NCBI GenBank assembly: GCA_905235695.1
Contig: CAJOMW010000033.1
Coordinates: 1-9,062 of the forward strand
DNA: 9,062 bases
From: an uncultured Clostridia bacterium
Lineage (GTDB): Bacteria > Bacillota > Clostridia > Oscillospirales > CAG-382
Direction: 5' to 3'
Made by a program: the position numbers and the translations under genes. Shown here piece after piece: positions 1 to 6,531 of the stretch. The notes under the pieces are model-generated. The model was not told where the DNA came from and ran no database searches. It saw only the letters and a program-made list of their open reading frames with translations. Numbering within the stretch: position 1 is the stretch's first letter; every line of letters begins with the position of its first letter.

Positions 1-46
1 ATACAATTGATGGGTGACAAATAAAAAAGAAAATGAACTCCAAATA

Positions 47-55
47 TGATATAAT
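47..55 (+). promoter_or_regulatory. Extended -10 promoter upstream of the transposase remnant
   Basis: A TG at 47-48, one base, then TATAAT at 50-55 form an extended -10 element. No good -35 box lies at the right distance, which fits promoters that rely on the TG extension. Transcription would start near 62 and read into the ORF beginning at 101. It probably belonged to the insertion sequence whose broken gene follows. Confidence 0.45.
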
Positions 56-100
56 GTTTAACGACCAAGAAAAACATGTATCAGAAGGGAGTCATTTTCT

Positions 101-238
101 ATGAATATTTTAGCATCAAGTGCCCACTTTCGTCAACGGGTAGTTAAAAAAAGTTACAAAGTAGGTGTAACAGATGCGGCAAAATATTACCGTATCAGCA
201 GAAACGCCATATATGAATGACGGAAAAAATATGATGGT
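101..238 (+). pseudogene. Transposase N-terminal fragment (helix-turn-helix), nonsense-mutated
   Basis: ATG at 101 is preceded by AAGGGAG at 85-91, a good ribosome binding site 9 bases upstream. The reading frame starts MNILASSAHFRQRVV and continues with a helix-turn-helix-like stretch (VGVTDAAKYYRISRNAIYE). It then meets TGA at 218-220 and continues RKKYDG. In related transposases, as I remember the family, this stretch reads YEW-R-KYDG, so the TGA sits where a Trp (TGG) is expected. Only about 45 residues of transposase-like sequence remain, without any DDE catalytic domain. After codon 236-238 the similarity ends and integrase sequence begins. The IS family (IS481- or IS3-like) is a guess from the helix-turn-helix type. 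The gene is a dead fragment unless TGA is recoded, which nothing else in the window suggests. Confidence 0.6.
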
Positions 239-379
239 ATAATAGACAGCGTTTCTATTTCAAAAAGATTAGGTCACGCACAAGTCAGTACAACCGCAAA
301 TATATATGCTCACATCATAGAAGAAGCCGACCAAAAAAATGCAGAAATTTTATCTGATATTTTTTTAAAAAAGGCGTGA
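239..379 (+). pseudogene. Tyrosine recombinase (phage-type integrase) C-terminal remnant
   Basis: In the same frame as the transposase fragment, the sequence reads SVSISKRLGHAQVSTT, then NIYAH, then EEADQKNAEILSDI, and ends at TGA 377-379. This is the C-terminal end of a phage or integrative-element tyrosine recombinase: the LGH box (His codon 275-277) followed about ten residues later by the nucleophilic Tyr of the NIYAH motif (305-307), then the charged tail. All upstream parts (the arm-binding and core-binding domains and the first catalytic Arg) are missing, so it cannot be active. It was probably truncated by insertion of, or recombination with, the transposase gene to its left. It lies about 100 bases from a duplicated tRNA 3' end (483-525), the usual place of an integrase gene next to its attachment site. 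Confidence 0.7.
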
Positions 380-392
380 ATTTTTATATAGA

Positions 393-414
393 GTTGAATT
401 ATTGTTGAATTATT
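393..414. repeat. Tandem 11-bp direct repeat (GTTGAATTATT x2)
   Basis: GTTGAATTATT occurs twice back to back at 393-403 and 404-414, between the end of the integrase remnant and the tRNA-derived repeat. Short direct repeats at this place often serve as arm-type binding sites for a tyrosine recombinase. That role is inferred from position only. Confidence 0.55.
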
Positions 415-438
415 CACACTTTTTGAACATAAAAAAAG

Positions 439-476
439 AACCTTGTATCTGTCAAAAATGGCTTAAATACAAGGTT
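439..476. terminator. Hairpin terminator after the integrase remnant
   Basis: AACCTTGTAT at 439-448 pairs perfectly with ATACAAGGTT at 467-476, with an 18-base loop, and TTTTTCTTT follows on the plus strand. An A-rich run precedes it, so it could stop transcription from either side. It lies directly against the 3' end of the partial tRNA copy at 483. Confidence 0.6.
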
Positions 477-482
477 TTTCTT

Positions 483-525
483 TGGTTGCGGAGGGAGGAT
501 TTGAACCAACCGACCTTCGGGTTAT
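483..525 (-). repeat. Partial copy of tRNA-fMet 3' half (attachment-site-like repeat)
   Basis: These 43 bases are identical to 712-754, the 3' part of the intact initiator tRNA gene. Read on the minus strand the copy begins with ATAA of the anticodon loop and includes the 3' anticodon stem, variable loop, T arm, 3' acceptor strand and CCA. The identity stops inside the anticodon, where the intact gene has GAGCCC and this copy has CGCTTC on the plus strand. Duplication from the anticodon loop to the 3' end is what tyrosine-recombinase integration into a tRNA gene leaves behind. The copy cannot make a tRNA because the 5' half is replaced by unrelated sequence. Confidence 0.8.
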
Positions 526-681
526 CGCTTCGCGCCTCTTGCGGTACCCGAAAAAAGCCGACGCTCGCTCTTCTCGCTTGCTTTTTTCGACCGCTGCGCC
601 TTTTCGCGCTCCCTTCATCCGCCACCGGCGGCGGTCGCGCTCAAAGCCCACCGAGCTACGCTCGTCGGTCTCATAAAAATC
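526..681. other. GC-rich noncoding block of consecutive stem-loops
   Basis: This block lies between the partial and the intact fMet tRNA copies and is visibly GC-richer than the AT-rich flanks. Inverted repeats follow each other along it. CGGGT 518-522 pairs with ACCCG 546-550, using the tRNA's own anticodon-stem strand. CGAAAAAAGC 549-558 pairs with GCTTTTTTCG 580-589. CGACCGC 588-594 pairs with GCGGTCG 631-637. GAGC 653-656 pairs with GCTC 660-663. Open frames of 60-98 codons cross it, but they overlap in three registers, start or end in tRNA sequence and have no credible start, so I read it as noncoding. The loops share GCG- and GCGAG-type words. It may be a small repeat element or a remnant of one; I do not recognise a named family. 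Confidence 0.6.
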
Positions 682-707
682 AAGAAGCAATCAAATGACT
701 GCTTCTT
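682..707 (-). terminator. Terminator of the Leu-fMet tRNA operon
   Basis: AAGAAGCA at 682-689 pairs with TGCTTCTT at 700-707 around a 10-base loop. On the minus strand it follows the tRNA CCA end after only four bases, and its far side continues with TTGATTTTTA, a modest T-rich tract. On the plus strand the same stem is followed by seven Ts (706-712), so it could also stop transcription from the left. Confidence 0.6.
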
Positions 708-711
708 TTTT

Positions 712-789
<78 letters not shown>

Positions 790-800
790 ATATATAGTTA

Positions 801-888
801 TGGTGCCGGAAACCGGACTCGAACCGGTACGGGATATTCTCCCACGGGATTTTAAGTCCCGGGCGTCTACCAATTTCGCCACTCCGGC
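801..888 (-). tRNA. tRNA-Leu (anticodon TAA)
   Basis: The minus strand starts GCCGGAG and ends TTCCGGC-A-CCA. The anticodon stem-loop is CGGGA-CTTAAAA-TCCCG, giving anticodon TAA. The 88-base length and the long variable arm (around GTGGGAGAATATCCCGT) are those of a class II tRNA, as expected for Leu. CCA is encoded. It is the first gene of a two-gene operon, with the promoter just upstream at 924-952. Confidence 0.96.
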
Positions 889-923
889 ATGCTTTTTGTT
901 GCCGCTTTCCCTGCTGCTTAGAT

Positions 924-952
924 AGTATATCACTTTTAGCAACTCTTGTCAA
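924..952 (-). promoter_or_regulatory. Promoter of the Leu-fMet tRNA operon
   Basis: Read on the minus strand: TTGACA (947-952), a 17-base spacer, then TATACT (924-929). The predicted start is near 917-919, about 30 bases before the Leu tRNA. The first transcribed bases read AAGCAG (914-919), a word also found at the same distance from the -10 box in the second tRNA operon. Confidence 0.88.
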
Positions 953-1128
953 GTCTTTTTTTCAAACTTTTATTTTCATCCGACTACCCCCTACGCTCCT
1001 CATCTTGTTTATATGCATTATATTCATAAAAGATGAATTTTATACACATTTTTGAGCTTTTTTCCGTTATATTTACAAGAAGTTTTAAAAAGATTAAAAA
1101 AATAACAAAAAAATTATTCAAAAACTTA
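953..1128. other. AT-rich intergenic stretch without a gene
   Basis: This is the space between the divergent tRNA promoter and the nifJ promoter. It is very AT-rich, with long A runs after 1080. I see no credible ORF or RNA gene. The only structure is a 7-bp inverted repeat, TCATCTT 1000-1006 with AAGATGA 1030-1036, whose 23-base gap is too long for a convincing hairpin. The word TATTTACAAG occurs near 1069 and again at the nifJ -35 region near 1128. Confidence 0.5.
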
Positions 1129-1157
1129 TTTACAAGCGGACAAAAAAGTGATAAAAT
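1129..1157 (+). promoter_or_regulatory. nifJ promoter
   Basis: TTTACA (1129-1134), a 17-base spacer and TAAAAT (1152-1157) form a good sigma-A promoter. A TG at 1149-1150 adds an extended -10 element. Transcription from near 1164 gives an AT-rich leader of about 75 bases before the strong ribosome binding site at 1226-1231. I found no redox-regulator palindrome (TTGTGA-type) overlapping it. Confidence 0.75.
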
Positions 1158-1238
1158 ATGTTGTTGAATGGCGAAAGCTGTTCATAATGCAATCTGACAA
1201 AAATAAATTTATTTTATATATTTTTAGGAGGAATTAAA

Positions 1239-4200
1239 ATGTCCCAGAGAAAAAAAGTATCTATGGACGGCAACACCGCCGCGGCGCATGTGTCTTACGC
1301 CTTCACGGAAGTTGCAAGCATCTACCCCATAACCCCCTCGAGCGTTATGGCTGAGCTGACAGACTCTTGGTCTGCTACAGGGCTCAAAAATATTTTCGGC
1401 GAAAAAGTAAAGGTAATGGAAATGCAGTCGGAGGCAGGCGCTGCCGGAACCGTTCACGGCTCTCTCGCAGCAGGTGCTCTCACGACCACCTACACCGCTT
1501 CGCAAGGTCTTCTTCTCATGATACCCAATATGTATAAGATAGCCGGCGAGCTTCTTCCGAACGTAATCCACGTTTCGGCACGCTGCGTCGCTTCTCATGC
1601 GCTTAACATTTTCGGCGACCATTCAGACGTTTATGCCTGCCGTCAGACGGGCTATGCAATGCTCGCCGAATCAAATCCTCAGGAAGTTATGGACCTCGGC
1701 GCAGTCGCTCACCTTTCGACCATAAAGGGCCGCGTTCCGTTCATAAACTTCTTCGACGGTTTCCGTACTTCTCACGAAATTCAGAAGATAGAAGTATGGG
1801 ATTACGATGAACTCGCTTCCATGATAGACAAGGACGCAGTTGCGGCCTTCCGTGCAAGAGCTCTCAACCCCGAGAACCCCATTCTCCGCGGCTCTGCTGA
1901 AAACGGCGACATCTTCTTCCAGCACAGAGAGGCGTGCAACAAGTACTACAATGCGCTTCCCGCAATCGTTGAAGACTACATGAACAAGGTAAACGAAAAG
2001 ATAGGCACCGACTACAAGCTCTTCAACTACTACGGCGCACCCGACGCTGACCGCGTTATCGTAGCTATGGGCTCGGTATGTGACGTTGCAGAGGAAGTTA
2101 TAGACTACCTCCTCGCTGCCGGCGAAAAGGTAGGTCTTATCAAGGTAAGACTTTACAGACCTTTCGTTTCCGCAAAGCTCGTTGAAGTTCTCCCGAAGAC
2201 CGTTAAGAAGATAGCGGTTCTCGACAGGACCAAGGAACCCGGATCTCTCGGCGAACCCCTTTACCTCGACGTAGTTGCCGCTCTCAATGTTGAAGGCGTA
2301 AGCGGCGTAAAGGTAGTAGGCGGCCGTTACGGTCTCGGCTCGAAGGATACACCTCCGTCATCTGTATTCGCAGTATACGAAAACCTCAAGGCTGCCGAGC
2401 CTAAGGCAAACTTCACGATAGGTATAGTAGACGACGTTACCGGCCTCTCCCTTGAGGAAAAGGCTTCTCCCGACACCGCTCCCGCAGGCACGATAAGCTG
2501 CAAGTTCTGGGGACTCGGCGGCGACGGTACTGTTGGTGCGAACAAGAACTCCATAAAGATAATCGGCGACCACACCGACAAGTTCATTCAGGCATACTTC
2601 CAGTATGACTCAAAGAAGACCGGCGGCGTCACGATCTCTCACCTGAGATTCGGCGACAAGCCCATCAAGTCTTCCTATTATATAACCAAGGCTGACTTCG
2701 TTGCCTGCCATAATCCTTCCTACATACTCAAGGATTACAATATAGTCAACGATGTAAAGCCCGGCGGTAAGTTCCTTCTCAACTGCCAGTGGACTCCCGA
2801 AGAGGTTGAAACCCACCTTCCGGCAAGAGTTAAGAAGTATATCGCAGAGAACAACATAGAGTTCTACACTGTCAACGCAATAGACAAGGCGCGCGAGATA
2901 GGCATGGGCAAGAGAACCAACACCATTCTCCAGTCCGCATTCTTCGCACTTGCAAACATCATGCCGATTTCCGAAGCAGTCGACTACATGAAGTACATGG
3001 CTAAGAAGTCCTACCTCAAGAAGGGCGAAGCCGTTGTTGAAATGAACTACAAGGCAATAGACGCAGGCGTTGAAGCTCTCGTCAAGATAGACGTTCCCGA
3101 ATCATGGGCAAAGCTCGACGTCAAGGAAGCTGATCGCGTAGTTGAAGGCGACAGACCGGAGCTCGTCAAGTTCGTGAAGGAAGTCGTTTATCCCGTCGCT
3201 GCAATGCAGGGCGATTCCCTCCCGGTTTCCGCATTTGAGGACTATGTAGATGGTACGTTCCCGCAGGGTGCCGCCGCTTATGAAAAGAGAGGCGTCGCTG
3301 TTGACGTTCCCGAATGGAATCCCGAAAACTGCATACAGTGTAACCAGTGCGCATACGTTTGTCCGCACGCTACCATCCGTCCGTTCGCTCTGAACGCTGA
3401 TGAAGCCGCAAAGGCTCCCGCAGCTGCAAAGTACACGGCTAAGATGACCGGTAAGGGCTGTGAGGAATACAAGTTCACCATGGCTATATCTCCCCTCGAC
3501 TGTATGGGATGCGGCGTTTGCGTAGGCGTTTGCCCGACAAAGCCCGAAAAGAGAGCTCTCAAGATGGTTCCTCAGGAAACACAGCTCGCTCAGCAGGAAG
3601 TATTCGACTATGCCGTAAAGAACGTGACAAAGAAGGAGGTTCCTTTTGCGGAGACCACCGTAAAGGGAAGCCAGTTCAACCAGCCGCTGCTTGAATTCTC
3701 CGGCTCGTGCGCAGGTTGTGCGGAAACCTCTTATGCAAGACTCATCACTCAGCTCTTCGGCGAGAGAATGTATATATCCAACGCTACCGGATGCTCCTCC
3801 ATTTGGGGCGGCTCCGCACCTGCAACTCCTTACACCGTAAACCAGCAGACCAAGCGCGGTCCCGCATGGGCTAACTCCCTCTTCGAGGACAACGCTGAGC
3901 ACGGTCTCGGTATATATCTCGGTCAGAAGACCATACGCGAAAAGCTCATAGGCAAGGTTACAGAGCTTGCAGAGAGCGAAAAGACCTCCGACGAATTCAA
4001 GGCTGCCGCTAAGGCATTCCTCGACACGAAGGACGACAGCAAGGCAAACGACGTGGCTACCAAGGCTCTTATAGCCCAGCTTGAAAAGGCAGCTGCAGCA
4101 GGATGTCCCGTTTCTGCGGAAATACTCGCAGAAAAGAATTACCTCTCCAAGAAGTCGATATGGATATTCGGCGGCGACGGATGGGCATACGATATAGGCT

Positions 4201-4805
4201 TCGGCGGACTTGACCACGTTATCGCTTCCGGCGAAGACGTAAACATCATGGTATTCGATACCGAAGTTTACTCCAACACGGGCGGTCAGGCTTCCAAGGC
4301 TTCCAACATCGGTCAGGTCGCACAGTTTGCGGCCGCAGGTAAGGCAATAGGCAAGAAGAACCTCGCCGAGATAGCTATGTCCTACGGCTACGTATACGTT
4401 GCACAGATAGCGATGGGCGCTGACATGAACCAGACCATAAAGGCTATGGTAGAAGCTGAAAGCTATCACGGTCCTTCGATCATAATCGGCTACGCTCCCT
4501 GCGAAATGCACGGCGTAAAGGGCGGTATGACCAACTGCCAGAGCGAAATGAAGCGTGCGGTTGCCGCAGGCTACTGGCAGATGTTCAGATACAATCCCGC
4601 TCTCAAGGCTGAAGGCAAGAATCCGCTCACAATAGACTCCAAGGAGCCTACCGAGGGTTACGTTGACTTCATCAAGAGCGAAACACGTTACAGCCGTCTC
4701 GCACAGCAGTTCCCCGAAAGAGCAGAAACGCTGTTTGCTAAGGCTGAGAACGCCGCAAAAGAGAAGTATGAGAGACTTGTCAAGCTGAGCCAGCTCTACG
4801 ACTGA
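1239..4805 (+). CDS. nifJ: Pyruvate:ferredoxin (flavodoxin) oxidoreductase
   Basis: This cytoplasmic enzyme converts pyruvate and CoA to acetyl-CoA and CO2 while reducing ferredoxin, the central energy step of clostridial fermentation. The 1188 residues match the usual single-chain, homodimer-forming type (about 1170-1200). Visible in order: the pyruvate domain with YPITPSS (Thr32) and the SEAG motif (Glu65); a transketolase-C-like domain (roughly 260-415); a gamma-type domain (about 415-630); a two-cluster ferredoxin domain with Cys698/701/704/708 and Cys755/758/761/765; and the thiamine diphosphate domain with GDG (979-981) and SNTGGQ (1012-1017). Proximal 4Fe-4S ligands appear as Cys824, Cys827, Cys852 and Cys1088. 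No key residue is missing. AGGAGG at 1226-1231, 7 bases before ATG, fixes the start. The gene has its own promoter and terminator, and its strong codon bias suggests high expression. Ile is often encoded by ATA. Confidence 0.98.
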   Translation: MSQRKKVSMDGNTAAAHVSYAFTEVASIYPITPSSVMAELTDSWSATGLKNIFGEKVKVMEMQSEAGAAGTVHGSLAAGALTTTYTASQGLLLMIPNMYKIAGELLPNVIHVSARCVASHALNIFGDHSDVYACRQTGYAMLAESNPQEVMDLGAVAHLSTIKGRVPFINFFDGFRTSHEIQKIEVWDYDELASMIDKDAVAAFRARALNPENPILRGSAENGDIFFQHREACNKYYNALPAIVEDYMNKVNEKIGTDYKLFNYYGAPDADRVIVAMGSVCDVAEEVIDYLLAAGEKVGLIKVRLYRPFVSAKLVEVLPKTVKKIAVLDRTKEPGSLGEPLYLDVVAALNVEGVSGVKVVGGRYGLGSKDTPPSSVFAVYENLKAAEPKANFTIGIVDDVTGLSLEEKASPDTAPAGTISCKFWGLGGDGTVGANKNSIKIIGDHTDKFIQAYFQYDSKKTGGVTISHLRFGDKPIKSSYYITKADFVACHNPSYILKDYNIVNDVKPGGKFLLNCQWTPEEVETHLPARVKKYIAENNIEFYTVNAIDKAREIGMGKRTNTILQSAFFALANIMPISEAVDYMKYMAKKSYLKKGEAVVEMNYKAIDAGVEALVKIDVPESWAKLDVKEADRVVEGDRPELVKFVKEVVYPVAAMQGDSLPVSAFEDYVDGTFPQGAAAYEKRGVAVDVPEWNPENCIQCNQCAYVCPHATIRPFALNADEAAKAPAAAKYTAKMTGKGCEEYKFTMAISPLDCMGCGVCVGVCPTKPEKRALKMVPQETQLAQQEVFDYAVKNVTKKEVPFAETTVKGSQFNQPLLEFSGSCAGCAETSYARLITQLFGERMYISNATGCSSIWGGSAPATPYTVNQQTKRGPAWANSLFEDNAEHGLGIYLGQKTIREKLIGKVTELAESEKTSDEFKAAAKAFLDTKDDSKANDVATKALIAQLEKAAAAGCPVSAEILAEKNYLSKKSIWIFGGDGWAYDIGFGGLDHVIASGEDVNIMVFDTEVYSNTGGQASKASNIGQVAQFAAAGKAIGKKNLAEIAMSYGYVYVAQIAMGADMNQTIKAMVEAESYHGPSIIIGYAPCEMHGVKGGMTNCQSEMKRAVAAGYWQMFRYNPALKAEGKNPLTIDSKEPTEGYVDFIKSETRYSRLAQQFPERAETLFAKAENAAKEKYERLVKLSQLYD

Positions 4806-4823
4806 TACGTATTTTAATCACAT

Positions 4824-4855
4824 TCACGGCGTCCGTAAGGGCGCCGTGATTTTTT
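4824..4855 (+). terminator. nifJ rho-independent terminator
   Basis: TCACGGCG (4824-4831) pairs with CGCCGTGA (4842-4849), extended by T-G, C-G and C-G pairs to an 11-bp stem closed by a GTAA tetraloop of GNRA type. Six Ts follow (4850-4855). It lies 19 bases after the nifJ stop and separates nifJ from the next operon. Confidence 0.92.
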
Positions 4856-4918
4856 GCCGGCATATCACCGTAAGCCCTCCGATATTCAATAAAACAGGTC
4901 TTTTTTGCCTGAAAAACA

Positions 4919-4947
4919 TTGACACCGGAACACTTTTTCATTATAAT
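4919..4947 (+). promoter_or_regulatory. Consensus sigma-A promoter of the CPBP-tadA-oxidoreductase operon
   Basis: TTGACA (4919-4924), exactly 17 bases, then TATAAT (4942-4947): both boxes and the spacing match the consensus. Transcription should start near 4954, leaving a leader of only about 25 bases, mostly the ribosome binding site. Confidence 0.92.
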
Positions 4948-4963
4948 TATAGCATAAACTCAA

Positions 4964-4970
4964 AAAGGAG
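4964..4970 (+). promoter_or_regulatory. Ribosome binding site that decides a TTG start
   Basis: AAAGGAG lies 8 bases before TTG at 4979. The first in-frame ATG (4994) would be 23 bases away, too far for this site, so the TTG is the better start. The weak start codon may temper the very strong promoter just upstream. Confidence 0.75.
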
Positions 4971-4978
4971 TCCGGGAC

Positions 4979-6022
4979 TTGAATAATCCATATATGACCG
5001 AAAAAAAGCCGACGTCCGCAAGACGCACCGTAAACGCAATAGCGCTTACAATGATTTTTTCCGTGATCTTATCATACCTGCTCTCATATCTGCATTATTA
5101 TCTTGCGCCTATATTGGAAAACGCCGCGGTATCTGCCGTCTTTGGCATTTCCGGAATGAGCAGGACCGAGGCACTCATATTCGTGCAGGATGCCGTCTCC
5201 TCGGAGATGTGGCACAGCCTTATTTACATGATAAGCACCTTCATCACCCTCTTCCTGCCGTTTCACTTTCTGTCAAAGCGCTTCTTCTGTCAGGATTTTG
5301 ACGACGCAATGAGCTTCAGCGGCAAGGTATACCGCTATTTTCTCATCGCCTTCGCCCTCATGCAGATGATGGGCGTGGTAGGCGTAACCGTATCAAACGC
5401 CATATCCTCCGTTCTTATACCGAATTTTGCGGCTATCTCCGAAGAAATAGCCGAGGCGGAAAGCGCGTATATAAGCGCACCCGGCGATGCCGTCGTGTAC
5501 CTTCTTTCGACCTGCGTCTTCACACCCTTCGTCGAGGAATACGTATTCAGAGGCGTTATATACAAGAATCTGAGAAGATACGGCATAGGTTTTTCGATAG
5601 TTTCGAGTGCGATTATGTTTGGTCTTGCGCACGGAAGCGTATCGGGCTTTGTATACGCCTTTTCCTCCGGCATCGTACTCGCTCTTGTCTATGAAAAGAC
5701 GGGTAACATAAAGACGTCGGTGCTTCTTCACTCCATGAACAACTTCATCATATTCATATTCGACACCCTGCTGCCCTCGTTCCTCGGAGAATACGAGATT
5801 TTCATAATAAACATAGCGTTTGACGCACTCATTGGCGTGTATGCTTTGATCGGACTTATAATTTTCATGAGGAAGATAAAGAAAAGCTCCACGACCTCAT
5901 TTGAGGACAGTGAGCAGAAGCCCGAGCACACGAGCAGTCTCGGCACGCTTTTCGGATCTGTGCCGTTCATCATATACGCACTGCTGTTCGTTTACAATCA
6001 AGTGACATATTTTCTGCTTTAG
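4979..6022 (+). CDS. CPBP-family intramembrane metalloprotease homologue (CAAX protease/Abi)
   Basis: The 347-residue protein is strongly hydrophobic, with by eye about eight or nine membrane segments (for example 17-38, 79-97, 120-140, 204-236, 247-295 and 325-346). It carries the CPBP motifs in order: EEYVFR (Glu186, Glu187, Arg191), FGLAH (Phe214, His218) and HSMNN (His251, Asn255). These are the residues expected to form the glutamate/histidine active site inside the membrane, so the enzyme looks intact. Family members include CAAX prenyl proteases, bacteriocin-immunity proteins and anti-sigma-factor proteases; the substrate here is unknown. A polar segment (about 298-320) followed by an extra C-terminal helix lies beyond the usual core. 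Start TTG is chosen on the ribosome binding site at 4964-4970. It is the first gene of a three-gene operon, with tadA 13 bases downstream. Confidence 0.88.
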   Translation: MNNPYMTEKKPTSARRTVNAIALTMIFSVILSYLLSYLHYYLAPILENAAVSAVFGISGMSRTEALIFVQDAVSSEMWHSLIYMISTFITLFLPFHFLSKRFFCQDFDDAMSFSGKVYRYFLIAFALMQMMGVVGVTVSNAISSVLIPNFAAISEEIAEAESAYISAPGDAVVYLLSTCVFTPFVEEYVFRGVIYKNLRRYGIGFSIVSSAIMFGLAHGSVSGFVYAFSSGIVLALVYEKTGNIKTSVLLHSMNNFIIFIFDTLLPSFLGEYEIFIINIAFDALIGVYALIGLIIFMRKIKKSSTTSFEDSEQKPEHTSSLGTLFGSVPFIIYALLFVYNQVTYFLL

Positions 6023-6035
6023 AAGGTAAAATGAC

Positions 6036-6503
6036 ATGAGCGAAAAGGAAAGATTCATGAAAAAGGCTCTCGGGCGTGCGAAGACCGCTAGAGAGCGCGG
6101 AGAAACGCCCGTAGGCGCCGTGATAGTAAAGGACGGCAAGATAATCGCAGGCGGACGGAACCGCCGTGAGGAAGCGAAAAATGCGCTGTGTCATGCTGAG
6201 ATGGCGGCAATAAACGCCGCCTGTAAAAAGCTCGGCGGCTGGAGGCTTATCGGGTGCGATATGTACGTTACCCTCGAGCCCTGCCCAATGTGCGCAGGGG
6301 CAATCATAAATTCTCGCATTGAAAACGTGTACTTCGGCGCATACGACAAGAAGGCAGGCTCATTCGGAAGCATTGCAGACTTCAACGAAATCGGCTACAA
6401 CCACAAGCCAAACGTCGAGGGCGGAGTAATGGAAAAAGAATGTTCACAAATTCTCAGTGAATTTTTCAAAGATTTAAGGCATAATAAGAAGAACTCAAAA
6501 TAA
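6036..6503 (+). CDS. tadA: tRNA-specific adenosine deaminase (A34 to inosine)
   Basis: The 155-residue cytidine/deoxycytidylate-deaminase-fold protein fits TadA in length and motifs. The zinc and catalytic site is complete: HAE (His53, Glu55) and PCPMC (Cys83, Cys86). The flanking TadA-like stretches GETPVGAVIVKDGKIIAGG, NRREE, VTLEPCPMCAGAI and the FGAYDKKAGSFGS segment are present. The enzyme deaminates the wobble adenosine of tRNA-Arg(ACG) to inosine so that CGU, CGC and CGA are read. The first ATG after the previous stop, at 6031, opens only a two-codon frame (ATG ACA TGA), so ATG 6036 is the start. Its ribosome binding site AGAAGG (6021-6026) overlaps the CPBP stop codon, implying coupled translation. 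A related nucleobase deaminase is possible but less likely given the motif spacing. Confidence 0.93.
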   Translation: MSEKERFMKKALGRAKTARERGETPVGAVIVKDGKIIAGGRNRREEAKNALCHAEMAAINAACKKLGGWRLIGCDMYVTLEPCPMCAGAIINSRIENVYFGAYDKKAGSFGSIADFNEIGYNHKPNVEGGVMEKECSQILSEFFKDLRHNKKNSK

Positions 6504-6531
6504 AGGCAGTACCTCCGAAAGGAACAACGTC

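Noticed and set aside
218..220. UGA recoded as Trp
   Set aside because: All clear genes in the window read through TGG for Trp and nifJ and the oxidoreductase end with TGA; the single TGA sits in a truncated pseudogene, and the tRNA-Trp has anticodon CCA.
402..698. Overlapping short ORFs (60-98 codons) on both strands across the tRNA repeat and hairpin block
   Set aside because: They run through tRNA sequence and inverted repeats in several registers and have no ribosome binding site; they resemble known spurious annotations.
1000..1036. TCATCTT/AAGATGA inverted repeat as a nifJ operator
   Set aside because: The 23-base gap is long and it lies over 90 bases upstream of the -35 box; chance is likely in AT-rich DNA.
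3102..4511. Antisense open frame of 469 codons on the minus strand inside nifJ
   Set aside because: It lies opposite a full-length conserved enzyme with strong codon bias, has no ribosome binding site or recognisable domain, and its Cys/Leu/Tyr-rich composition is what such bias produces on the reverse strand.
4892..4914. CAGG...CCTG hairpin with an internal T run just before the operon promoter
   Set aside because: The stem is only four pairs and the Ts are in the loop, so it is not a convincing terminator.
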